Shown: in pieces, positions 26,151 to 34,474 of the stretch
Numbering within the stretch: the first letter of the stretch is position 1
Layout of the letters: every line of letters starts with the position of its first letter
Assembly (NCBI RefSeq): GCF_003815915.1
Contig: NZ_CP033929.1
Coordinates: 1,860,001-1,924,000, forward strand
Length of the DNA stretch: 64,000 bases
Direction: 5' to 3'
Source: Chryseobacterium indoltheticum
GTDB taxonomy: Bacteria; Bacteroidota; Bacteroidia; Flavobacteriales; Weeksellaceae
Program-made: the position numbers and the translations under genes
The notes under the pieces: model-generated
Told to the model about the DNA's origin: nothing
Database searches by the model: none
Seen by the model: the letters and a program-made list of their open reading frames with translations, nothing else

Positions 26151-27929
26151 TTATTCATGATGCTCATACATCTTATTATAAAGATCAATAAACTTTTCTT
26201 TAATTGCTTTACGTTTAAGCTTTAAAGTAGGCGTTAAAAGCCCTGCTTCAATTCCCCAGACTTCTGGCGTAAGCTCAATTTTCTTGATTTTTTCCCAGTT
26301 TCCTAAATGTTCGTTGATGTCATCAATCTCTTTTTCTATTCTGGATTTTAATTCAGCGCTTTTAGCAATCTCTTGCGGAGTGGTACCGATGTTTAAATTA
26401 TTTCTCATTGCCCAGTTTTTAGCAAATTCAAAATCGGGTTGTACCAATGCGGTTGGCATCTTTTCACCGTCGCCAACCACCATAATCTGCTCAATAAATT
26501 TCGAAGCTTTAGCTAAATTTTCAATCGTTTGTGGAGCGATATATTTCCCCCCGGAAGTTTTAAACATTTCCTTTTTACGATCGGTTATCTGTAAGAAACC
26601 TTCACTGTCGATGTGACCGATGTCTCCGGTTTTGAAAAATCCGTCTTCGGTAAACGTTTCTTTGGTCTGTTCATCATTTTTAAAATAGCTTTTAAAAACA
26701 GAAGGTCCTTTTACGGTAATTTCTCCGTCTTCCTGAATTTTTACCGTTAAATTATCCAAAGGATGTCCAACAGTTCCTACTTTCATTTTTCCGAACGAGT
26801 TTACCGAAATAACCGGCGAAGTTTCAGTTAGCCCGTAACCTTCCAGAATAGGAATTCCTGCGTTTTGGAACATTAAATTCAATCGGGTAGATAAAGCTGC
26901 CGATCCTGAAACTAAAGTGATAATCTCGCCTCCCAAACCTTCTCTCCATTTTTTGAAAACCAGTTTGTCGGCAATAATTTCCTTCAATCCTGAAGGTTTT
27001 GATACTTCTTTCTTTTTTTGGATTAATTGTAAAGCCCAGAAGAATATTTTTTGTTTTAGCCCGCCAGCATTAGATCCGGTATTATAAATTTTATCATACA
27101 CCTTTTCTACCAAACGAGGCACTACGCTCATGTAATGAGGCTTTACTTCTTTTACATTTTCGCCCATTTTTTCGATGCTTTCGGCAAAATAGATCGAAAA
27201 ACCATTGTATTGAAAAAGATAAAACAGCATTCTCTCAAAAATATGGCAGATCGGTAAAAAGCTTAAAACTCTGGTGTCTTTATAATCAAGACTTTTCTTT
27301 TTTGGAATTCTCGGAAGTGATCCTAAAACGTTTGAGACAATATTTTCATGCGTCAACATTACCCCTTTTGGTTTTCCTGTTGTTCCGGAAGTATAGATTA
27401 AAGTAGCAAGATCTTGTGTATTGATTGCTTTGGAAAGGTCTTCCACTTCAATTTGTGTAGAATCATCTTCACCCAAATCTAAAATTTCTTTCCAGTTGGC
27501 AGCTCCGCTCACATTATCAAAGGTAAAAACCCCTTGCAGGCTTGCTACATTATGTTTGATCTTCATTACTTTGGCAAGCAAGTCTTTGTCAGATACAAAA
27601 CAGTATTTGATTTCGGCATTATTAAAGATAAATTCATAGTCTTCCGGTGAAATACTGGGATAAACCGGTACAGAAACTACACCGATCTGCGAGAGACCAA
27701 GATCCATTACTGCCCATTCTGTACGGGAGTTGGTAGTGATTAATGCGATTTTATCACCAGGTTTAATACCAAGTTTCAAAAGACCTCGCGAAATCTTATT
27801 TCCCTGATTTATAAATTCCTGCGTAGATGTTTTTTTCCATTCACCATGGTATTTGGTGACAAACATATCGCTTTTAGGAAGATGGTCTAGAGCGTAGTGA
27901 GGTATATCGAATAATCTTTTGATTGACAT
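26151..27929 (-). CDS. Long-chain fatty acid-CoA ligase (AMP-forming)
   Basis: 592-residue adenylate-forming enzyme. The ATP/AMP P-loop is YTSGTTGKPKGVML (179-192). The adenine-binding motif GYGLTETSPV and the hinge region KTGDIGHIDSEGF follow, with a RKKEMFKTSGGKYI A8-type motif further on and the C-terminal catalytic-lysine region near the end. Length and N-terminus are those of eukaryote-like long-chain acyl-CoA synthetases widespread in Bacteroidota. It activates fatty acids with ATP and CoA, probably at the inner membrane, for beta-oxidation or lipid remodelling. It is divergent from the acyl-CoA dehydrogenase across 241 bases, so the two may share regulation for fatty acid degradation. 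Confidence 0.92.
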   Translation of the reverse strand: MSIKRLFDIPHYALDHLPKSDMFVTKYHGEWKKTSTQEFINQGNKISRGLLKLGIKPGDKIALITTNSRTEWAVMDLGLSQIGVVSVPVYPSISPEDYEFIFNNAEIKYCFVSDKDLLAKVMKIKHNVASLQGVFTFDNVSGAANWKEILDLGEDDSTQIEVEDLSKAINTQDLATLIYTSGTTGKPKGVMLTHENIVSNVLGSLPRIPKKKSLDYKDTRVLSFLPICHIFERMLFYLFQYNGFSIYFAESIEKMGENVKEVKPHYMSVVPRLVEKVYDKIYNTGSNAGGLKQKIFFWALQLIQKKKEVSKPSGLKEIIADKLVFKKWREGLGGEIITLVSGSAALSTRLNLMFQNAGIPILEGYGLTETSPVISVNSFGKMKVGTVGHPLDNLTVKIQEDGEITVKGPSVFKSYFKNDEQTKETFTEDGFFKTGDIGHIDSEGFLQITDRKKEMFKTSGGKYIAPQTIENLAKASKFIEQIMVVGDGEKMPTALVQPDFEFAKNWAMRNNLNIGTTPQEIAKSAELKSRIEKEIDDINEHLGNWEKIKKIELTPEVWGIEAGLLTPTLKLKRKAIKEKFIDLYNKMYEHHE

Positions 27930-28170
27930 AATTTTTCAAATAATTGTTAGGATTTTAAATATAAGAATTTTTTTTAACTCTGAAAATTAGTTCGTATTGT
28001 TTAGAATTTAATAAAATGTATGCCATAATATTTTTAATAATTCAAATTAAAATAATATATTCTGAATAATTACAAATGTGCCCGAAACCTTGATTAACTC
28101 CTAATTTATCATTCTATTTTCAGATTTGCTTAAAAAGTGTAAATTAGCCACCATATAATAGAAAATTTTT

Positions 28171-29310
28171 ATGGACTTTAATTTATCGGAAGAGCAGCTG
28201 ATGATTCAGCAGGCAGCAAGAGATTTTGCACAGAACGAACTATTACCTGAAGTGATTGAAAGAGACCGTGAGCAGAAATTTCCAACCGAACAAGTGAAGA
28301 AAATGGGCGAAATGGGTCTTTTAGGTATGATGGTAGACCCACAATACGGCGGCGCAGGAATGGATAGTGTTTCTTACGTTTTGGCAATGGAAGAAATTGC
28401 AAAAATTGATGCTTCTGCAGCTGTGGTAATGTCTGTAAACAATTCTTTGGTGTGTGCCGGTCTTGAAAAATTTGCTTCTGAAGAGCAAAAAGTAAAATAT
28501 CTTACCCCTTTGGCGAGCGGGCAGGTAATCGGAGCTTTTGCTTTATCTGAGCCTGAAGCAGGTTCTGATGCAACTTCTCAGAAAACCACTGCTGAGGATA
28601 AAGGTGATTACTATCTTTTGAACGGAATCAAGAACTGGATCACAAATGGGGGTACTGCATCTTACTATATTGTAATTGCACAAACCGATCCTGAGAAAAA
28701 ACATAAAGGAATCAACGCATTTATCGTTGAGAGAGGTTGGGAAGGTTTCGAGATCGGAACTAAAGAAGACAAATTGGGTATTAGAGGAAGTGATACACAT
28801 TCTTTGATTTTCAACAACGTGAAAATACCAAAAGAAAACAGAATCGGTGAAGACGGTTTCGGATTCAATTTTGCAATGGCTGTTTTGAATGGTGGTAGAA
28901 TTGGTATTGCTTCACAGGCTTTAGGTATCGCTTCAGGAGCTTACGAACTGGCTTTAAAATATGCTAAGACAAGAAAAGCTTTCAAAACTGAAATTATCAA
29001 TCATCAGGCAATTGCTTTCAAATTGGCAGATATGGCAACTCAGATTTCGGCTGCAAGAATGCTTTGCTTTAAGGCTGCTTGTGAGAAAGATGCCGGAAAA
29101 GATATTTCTGAAAGTGGAGCAATGGCAAAATTATATGCTTCTCAGGTTGCGATGGATACAACGATCGAGGCTGTACAAATTCACGGTGGATACGGATATG
29201 TAAAAGAATATCACGTAGAAAGAATGATGCGTGATGCAAAAATCACTCAGATCTACGAAGGAACTTCTGAAATCCAAAAAATTGTGATTTCTAGAAGTAT
29301 CGCAAAATAA
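28171..29310 (+). CDS. Acyl-CoA dehydrogenase
   Basis: 379 residues with the complete acyl-CoA dehydrogenase layout: N-terminal helical domain, middle beta domain with FALSEPEAGSD (FAD and substrate contacts, about 130-140) and WITNGG, and C-terminal helical domain. The catalytic Glu is E363 in IYEGTSEIQ. It introduces the alpha-beta double bond of acyl-CoA and passes electrons to ETF. Similarity is to short/branched-chain enzymes, but chain-length preference cannot be fixed by eye. The next gene starts 24 bases downstream, and the terminator of this unit was pushed away by an IS insertion to 30743-30772. Confidence 0.95.
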   Translation: MDFNLSEEQLMIQQAARDFAQNELLPEVIERDREQKFPTEQVKKMGEMGLLGMMVDPQYGGAGMDSVSYVLAMEEIAKIDASAAVVMSVNNSLVCAGLEKFASEEQKVKYLTPLASGQVIGAFALSEPEAGSDATSQKTTAEDKGDYYLLNGIKNWITNGGTASYYIVIAQTDPEKKHKGINAFIVERGWEGFEIGTKEDKLGIRGSDTHSLIFNNVKIPKENRIGEDGFGFNFAMAVLNGGRIGIASQALGIASGAYELALKYAKTRKAFKTEIINHQAIAFKLADMATQISAARMLCFKAACEKDAGKDISESGAMAKLYASQVAMDTTIEAVQIHGGYGYVKEYHVERMMRDAKITQIYEGTSEIQKIVISRSIAK

Positions 29311-29334
29311 TTTAAAAACATCAAACACTATCTT

Positions 29335-29691
29335 ATGAAAAAATCTTTGTGGATTACTTTGGGAGTAGTTTTGCTTCTAGTGGGAGTTTTTGTCTGGTAC
29401 AAGTTTTTCTTCGTTTTCGGAGAAGGCGTGAAATCAGGATATCTCAATTATGCCATCAAAAAAGGGTATGTTTTCAAAACGTACGAAGGCAAATTGATTC
29501 AGGAAGGTTTTGGAAAAGGCAAAACAGGAACAATTACAAGCTATGAGTTTGAATTTTCTGTATCTGATCCCGAAGTCTTCAAACAACTGGAGCTTAATAG
29601 CGGTAAAACCTTTGATCTTCACTACAAAGAATACAACGGATCGTTACCTTGGCGAGGAAACACAAGATATGTTGTAGATAAGATAACCTGA
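29335..29691 (+). CDS. Small membrane-anchored protein, C-terminus altered by IS insertion
   Basis: 118 residues with one N-terminal membrane helix (about 5-27) and a beta-rich outside domain (35-115, with GKTGTITSYEFEFSV and LPWRG). Its function is unknown. The last sense codon and stop (ACC TGA) belong to the left end of the IS982-family element: the target duplication TAAGATA (29679-29685) lies in codons D-K-I. Joining across the element, the frame continues from 30725 as V-N-M-K then stop at 30739, so the ancestral protein had four residues in place of the single Thr here. The change is tiny and the protein is probably still functional, but its transcript no longer reaches the original terminator. 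Confidence 0.75.
   Translation: MKKSLWITLGVVLLLVGVFVWYKFFFVFGEGVKSGYLNYAIKKGYVFKTYEGKLIQEGFGKGKTGTITSYEFEFSVSDPEVFKQLELNSGKTFDLHYKEYNGSLPWRGNTRYVVDKIT
29679..29685. repeat. Left 7 bp target site duplication of the IS982-family element
   Basis: TAAGATA, repeated exactly at 30718-30724. Confidence 0.9.
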
Positions 29692-30717
29692 GTTCGGGTT
29701 AAAGAAAGCTTAAAAATAATTGACCATCATTTACTTTTTTCAAGTTTAATGATGGTTTTTTTGGGAAAAAGCAATATGCTGAAAGACTTCCCAAAATATT
29801 CATCATAAAATTATTCACGCTTCGATGTCTGGTGTGTTCCACTTGGCAGTGATTCTTTAATTCATCATTTATCGTCTCAATGATGGCTCTTTTTCGAAGC
29901 AAAATCTTGTCTTCCATTTTCATGATATGATTTTTCATATTCTTACGAAGCTTTGTGAAAAGCTGGATTCCATCAGCAAAAAGCATCTCCCAGAGAGCCT
30001 TGGAAAGATATCCTTTGTCGGCAAAGAGTTTTCCAAAAAGCTGCTCTGTCATTTTTTTAATATGTTTCGGATTTCGGTCATCAACATTTCCTTTCGTTAA
30101 ATAAAAAGATAGAAGTTCTCCTTTTTCATTACAAACCAAATGCAGTTTAAACCCATAAAACCAGCCCATTGAAGATTTTCCGCGTTCTGCCAAACCTTTG
30201 AAAACTTTATGATTGTGTATCCTTTGGTTTCTACAAACCTTCAAAGTGGTACTGTCCATAAAGCTTATTCCCGTGCATTTACCCAAACATTTTTCTTTCA
30301 GAAACAATGCAAAAACCACAAAACTTCTTTGCTGAAGTTCTATAAATCTATTGTAGGAAAGGGCTTTTGGAAACAAATTTTTCCAGTAGCCACACACTAT
30401 TTCCTGGTAGTAATGCTTAAATGTTTTGTGTGCACCGAGATGAAAACCGATCATGATGGTAATGATTTCAGAATCGGACATCATAGATCTTCTGTTTCTT
30501 CTCTTCTTTTGATCTCCCAGCGCCTGAAACTTCATTTGTTTGATTTGGGAATCAAATTCTTTACAAAAATCGTCAACTTGTACAAAAATATTTGTAATTT
30601 GGTCTTTCAGAATCATAAGCAATAATTCGTTTAAACATTTGAATGTTAGATACTTAAATGTACGAATTATTGCTTTTTATTGCAAATTTATTTTCAACTC
30701 TTATCCCGAACTCAGGT
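29686..30717 (-). mobile_element. Complete IS982-family insertion sequence, 1032 bp
   Basis: The terminal inverted repeats are 17 bp with one mismatch: left 29686-29702 (ACCTGAGTTCGGGTTAA), right 30701-30717 (its complement, with GGGATAA). Exact 7 bp direct repeats TAAGATA flank the element. A single intact transposase gene on the minus strand fills it. The element is inserted in the last codons of the gene at 29335, supplying a new stop codon, and lies between that gene and its original terminator. Intact ends and duplication point to a recent insertion. Confidence 0.93.
29699..30616 (-). CDS. IS982 family transposase
   Basis: 305 residues from the ATG at 30616 (a TTG lies two codons upstream). 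The N-terminal region is helical; the catalytic triad is visible as D in FMDSTTLKV (about 121), D in LFADKGYL (about 200) and E in RAIIETINDEL (about 247). The basic RHRSVNNFMMN segment follows, as in IS982 enzymes. It catalyses cut-and-paste movement of the surrounding element. The stop codon overlaps the inner edge of the terminal repeat, which is normal for compact IS elements. The frame is intact. Confidence 0.93.
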   Translation of the reverse strand: MILKDQITNIFVQVDDFCKEFDSQIKQMKFQALGDQKKRRNRRSMMSDSEIITIMIGFHLGAHKTFKHYYQEIVCGYWKNLFPKALSYNRFIELQQRSFVVFALFLKEKCLGKCTGISFMDSTTLKVCRNQRIHNHKVFKGLAERGKSSMGWFYGFKLHLVCNEKGELLSFYLTKGNVDDRNPKHIKKMTEQLFGKLFADKGYLSKALWEMLFADGIQLFTKLRKNMKNHIMKMEDKILLRKRAIIETINDELKNHCQVEHTRHRSVNNFMMNILGSLSAYCFFPKKPSLNLKKVNDGQLFLSFL

Positions 30718-30724
30718 TAAGATA
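30718..30724. repeat. Right 7 bp target site duplication of the IS982-family element
   Basis: TAAGATA, identical to 29679-29685. The original codons of the interrupted gene resume right after it (30725-30739). Confidence 0.9.
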
Positions 30725-30742
30725 GTAAATATGAAATAATGG

Positions 30743-30772
30743 AAAAGGCTCTCAGTTGAGAGCCTTTTCTTT
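30743..30772 (+). terminator. Original terminator of the acyl-CoA dehydrogenase unit
   Basis: The 12 bp stem AAAAGGCTCTCA/TGAGAGCCTTTT with a 2-base loop is followed by CTTTT. It lies four bases past the pre-insertion stop codon at 30737-30739. Confidence 0.85.
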
Positions 30773-30885
30773 TACACCAAATCACAATTTTTATATAATT
30801 ATGATATGATAAATTTAAAAGGAAAAACTTAAACTTTATCAATTCTTTTCTTAAAATTTACTTAAATTTTGATTTTCATCTGTTT

Positions 30886-31794
30886 TTATTGGTTTTCAGA
30901 TGGTTTATTGCTTCTTTTTTTGTAGAAATAGTAACCAATTCCGGCAATTACAAAAAGTGGCCAAAGCGGAAGAATAAACAGAAAAATAGAAGTGATTACA
31001 TTCCATCCGGAAGATACTGCAGCAAGAGATTTTCCGCCAAATGTTTCAGGTTTGTTTTTGGCAAGCGCGGTTTCTGAAGTTCCGTACAGGGTGATTTCCA
31101 TATCGCAAAGCGTGTTGTTTACGAAATCTTGTCCGCTCACATCGATTCCTTTATTTTCTACATTTCCGATATTAAAACTCAAATCATCCATCAGATAATC
31201 AAATTTCTGAATCGGAACCTTTACTTTCAGATAAGCAATTTTGGTATCGTTATTATTGAGAGATATATTTTCACTTTTTACAAATCCGTCATATTTTTTC
31301 ACCAATTCTTTTACCGTTTCTTTAGCCGTTTCTGCATCGTTTACATTAAGTTCCAAAACTCCTGTTTTCTGCATTTTGTTTAAAGAAATAGTTTCTACTT
31401 TTTTAGGCTTGTCTTTATAAATGATTTTCGTTTCTTTGATGACTTTCGGAGCCGGAACATTCACCACTATTTTATGAAGAGAATCTTTCTTTTCAGATTT
31501 TGATTCCAACTTCATACTGCTTATTTTGTCGGATAAAGAATCGACGCTTTTTGAGGTAGCTTCCATCTTTTGAACTGCCTCGCTTTTTGTTTCTTCGAAA
31601 TCTTTAATTTTAATACTGGCAGAATCGAATACGGCTTCTGCTTCATTATTAATAGAATTGATTTTCTCACCAACATTCGCAGCAGTACTATCTGCTGTGC
31701 TGATTGCATTTTCCAGCTGAGATTGTGTTGCTTCTCCTTTTTTACACATTACAAATACGCTTGATACTGCAGCTATTACAATGAACTTTTTCAT
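30886..31794 (-). CDS. DUF4349 domain protein, envelope-associated
   Basis: 302 residues. The N-terminus (hydrophobic 4-16, then C17 in FVMCKKG) looks like a lipoprotein signal with a relaxed lipobox, or an N-terminal membrane anchor. A Ser/Glu/Lys-rich coiled coil occupies about 25-105. The DUF4349 domain (about 135-235) carries the KTGVLELNV strand and the VKVPIQKFDYLMDDL segment. A hydrophobic helix pair near 262-289 and a basic tail close the protein. DUF4349 proteins are putative lipoproteins of unknown function. It is a single gene, divergent from the secreted metalloprotease. Confidence 0.82.
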   Translation of the reverse strand: MKKFIVIAAVSSVFVMCKKGEATQSQLENAISTADSTAANVGEKINSINNEAEAVFDSASIKIKDFEETKSEAVQKMEATSKSVDSLSDKISSMKLESKSEKKDSLHKIVVNVPAPKVIKETKIIYKDKPKKVETISLNKMQKTGVLELNVNDAETAKETVKELVKKYDGFVKSENISLNNNDTKIAYLKVKVPIQKFDYLMDDLSFNIGNVENKGIDVSGQDFVNNTLCDMEITLYGTSETALAKNKPETFGGKSLAAVSSGWNVITSIFLFILPLWPLFVIAGIGYYFYKKRSNKPSENQ

Positions 31795-31969
31795 AAGATT
31801 ATTTTTTTGTTGAAGTAAAATTAGGAATGAATTTTTTGTAAAGATTGTAAATGGAATGTATGGTTTTGGTAAATTATTATGCAGTTGAAAATCAATAAAT
31901 TGTAAATTGCTTTTAGTTATTTTACAAATAATTTACTTAAATGTTAAAAATGTTAAAAGAAATCAATCA

Positions 31970-31996
31970 TTGGAAATGTAATAATAATTATCTTTG
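31970..31996 (+). promoter_or_regulatory. Promoter of the secreted metalloprotease gene
   Basis: TTG (31970-31972), 16 bases, then TATCTTTG (31989-31996), an exact TAnnTTTG. It leaves a leader of roughly 70 bases before ATG 32075. Confidence 0.55.
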
Positions 31997-32074
31997 CTTT
32001 TTGAGACTTTCACAAATTATTCTTTGAAATGTAACTTATACCTTTTTAATATTTAAAAAAAAATAAAAAAATAT

Positions 32075-34390
32075 ATGAAAAAACATCTACTTGTGATGGG
32101 ATTATTTCTTATTTCCAATATGTTTTTAGCACAAACAAGCCGATTTTGGAAGGAAGTGTCTCAAAAAAACAATTCGGAAATATTCGAAAATAAAACCAAT
32201 ATTCTTCACCCGAGAATCTATAGTCTTGATTTTGACAAATTAAAAAATGTTTTGTCTAAAGCACCTAAAAGATTTGCTGTTAAAGGAAAATCAGACATTG
32301 TCATATCTTTTCCAAATTCTAATGGGATACTCGAAAGTTTTAAAGTAAGAGAAAACTCAAACTTTGATCCTGAATTAGCTGCAAAATATCCTGATATTAG
32401 ATCTTACGTGGGGGTTGGGCTTGAAGATGCCAGTTCTACTGTTTACTTCAGTATTTCACCATTGGGCTTATCTTCAATGGAAATATATGGCAATAAATCA
32501 GCTGTTTTTATAGAACCTTATACAAAAGATCTTTCAACGTATGTTGTCTATAAAAAATCAGACAAAAAAGAAAGTCTAGATAAGTTCGAATGTACCGTTC
32601 TGGATGTTGCCCAAAAAGGAATTGATAATTCTAGCCTTACGGCAAGACCAAACGCTGATGATGGAAAATTGAGAACTTTCAGACTGGCTTTATCTTGTAC
32701 AGGGGAATATACTACCTATTTTGGAGGAACAGTAGCGGGAGCGTTAGCTGCAATGAACAATACAATGACACGTGTAAACGGGATTTTTGAAAAAGACTTT
32801 GCAGCAAGAATGGTAATTATTGCGAATACTACTTCTGTTATCTACACCAATGCAGCTACAGATCCTTATACAGGAAATTTGAATTTACAGTTGCAACAAA
32901 CATTAACAGCTAATATTGGAAATGATAACTACGACATTGGCCATGTGTTTAATGCTGCTGGTAATAACGGGAATGCTGGCTGTATTGGTTGCATATGTGT
33001 AAATCCCGCTACCAATACTACACAAGCAAAAGGTTCTGGCTTTACTCAAAGCACAGCGCCGGTTGGAGATAGTTTCGATATTGATTATGTTGCGCACGAA
33101 ATGGGACATCAGTTTGGCGGGAACCATACCTTTTCAATGAGTCTAGAAGGTACTGGCGTAAACATGGAACCTGGCTCAGGGTCTACAATTATGGGATATG
33201 CTGGTATTACAGATCAAAATGTAGCAATGCATTCAGATCCCTTTTTTCATGCTGTAAGCATTCAGCAGATTACAAATAATATTAAAACAAAAACTTGCCC
33301 GGTAACCACAAATACCGGAAATACAATTCCTACAGCTGATGCGGGATTAGATTATACTATTCCTAAAGGAACACCGTTTATGCTTACAGGAACGGGTACT
33401 GATACGGATGGAGATGCTTTAACTTACATCTGGGAACAAATGGATAATGCTGTTACTGGGCAAACAGGAGCGAATTCTGCAGCAACCGCAACGAAAGCAT
33501 CGGGTCCTACTTTCAGATCATATACTCCACAAACAGTTCCGATCAGATATTTTCCATCATTAGATAGAACACTTGTAGGAGCAACTACATCTTCAAGTCC
33601 TGCCGGTACGGCTTCACCTATTGTTGTAGAAGCTTTATCTAATGTTGCAAGAACATATAATTTTAGATTTACCACTCGTGATAACAGAGCGGGAGGTTCT
33701 GGAAATAACTCTGATGATATGGTAGTAACAGTAAATGCTGCTGCTGGACCGTTTACAGTAACTTCACAAAATACAGCAGGAGTTGTTTGGGACGAAGGTC
33801 AATCATATGCAATTACTTGGAACGTTGCCGGCACTACTGCAGCTCCTGTAAGTGCATCAAACGTTACAATTCTTTTATCAAAAGATGGTGGGCTTACCTG
33901 GCCTACAGTTTTGGTAGCTAGTGCACCCAATAATGGTACCTATAATTATACAGTTCCTGGCGGGCTTGGAATGATTAATAATACCGCCAGAATTATGGTA
34001 AAAGGATTAAATAATATCTTTTTTAATGTCAATTTACAGAACTTTACCATTAATTCTTCTGCTGTTATAATACCACCTGATCCAGAAACTCCAGGAGCTC
34101 CTCCTTCTCCTATTTATCAGGGATTGATGATTTATCCTATTCCTGCAAACGATGGTAATGTTTATATTAAATTAGATTTACCTAGACTAAGACCTCTTGC
34201 TCCGTATTCATTTACGTATACAGTTTATGCAATGGATGGAAAGCTTGTTATTCCTAAAAGAAATCGACTTTTCTTTGGTGATCATCTTGAGAAAGTTGAT
34301 TTAACAAATGTACCAAGCGGTGCTTATATGATTGAAGTTGAATTGGAAGGTGAAAAAATTGTAAAGAAGCTACTTATGCTGAATAAATAG
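32075..34390 (+). CDS. Secreted reprolysin-like zinc metalloprotease with T9SS type A sorting domain
   Basis: 771 residues. A signal peptide covers 1-20 (ending FLAQ). An N-terminal propeptide-like region (20-200) is followed by a metzincin domain with the zinc motif HEMGHQFGGNH (H341, E342, H345, H351) and a Met-turn in STIMGYAG. Downstream are PKD/Ig-like beta domains (about 420-665, including a TVTSQNTAG...WDEGQSYAITWNV segment). The C-terminal sorting domain (about 685-771) begins MIYPIPANDG and ends with YMIEVELEGE and KKLLMLNK. It is likely exported by T9SS as an extracellular protease. It has its own promoter and terminator. The family assignment rests on the zinc motif and layout. Confidence 0.92.
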   Translation: MKKHLLVMGLFLISNMFLAQTSRFWKEVSQKNNSEIFENKTNILHPRIYSLDFDKLKNVLSKAPKRFAVKGKSDIVISFPNSNGILESFKVRENSNFDPELAAKYPDIRSYVGVGLEDASSTVYFSISPLGLSSMEIYGNKSAVFIEPYTKDLSTYVVYKKSDKKESLDKFECTVLDVAQKGIDNSSLTARPNADDGKLRTFRLALSCTGEYTTYFGGTVAGALAAMNNTMTRVNGIFEKDFAARMVIIANTTSVIYTNAATDPYTGNLNLQLQQTLTANIGNDNYDIGHVFNAAGNNGNAGCIGCICVNPATNTTQAKGSGFTQSTAPVGDSFDIDYVAHEMGHQFGGNHTFSMSLEGTGVNMEPGSGSTIMGYAGITDQNVAMHSDPFFHAVSIQQITNNIKTKTCPVTTNTGNTIPTADAGLDYTIPKGTPFMLTGTGTDTDGDALTYIWEQMDNAVTGQTGANSAATATKASGPTFRSYTPQTVPIRYFPSLDRTLVGATTSSSPAGTASPIVVEALSNVARTYNFRFTTRDNRAGGSGNNSDDMVVTVNAAAGPFTVTSQNTAGVVWDEGQSYAITWNVAGTTAAPVSASNVTILLSKDGGLTWPTVLVASAPNNGTYNYTVPGGLGMINNTARIMVKGLNNIFFNVNLQNFTINSSAVIIPPDPETPGAPPSPIYQGLMIYPIPANDGNVYIKLDLPRLRPLAPYSFTYTVYAMDGKLVIPKRNRLFFGDHLEKVDLTNVPSGAYMIEVELEGEKIVKKLLMLNK

Positions 34391-34411
34391 AATGATCATC
34401 TTAGAAACAAT

Positions 34412-34446
34412 AAAACCGTTAAGCAATACACTTAACGGTTTTTATT
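34412..34446 (+). terminator. Terminator of the metalloprotease gene
   Basis: The 12 bp stem AAAACCGTTAAG/CTTAACGGTTTT with a 7-base loop is followed by a T run, 21 bases after the stop. Confidence 0.88.
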
Positions 34447-34474
34447 TTTTATAAAACTGACTTAAATTAATTGA

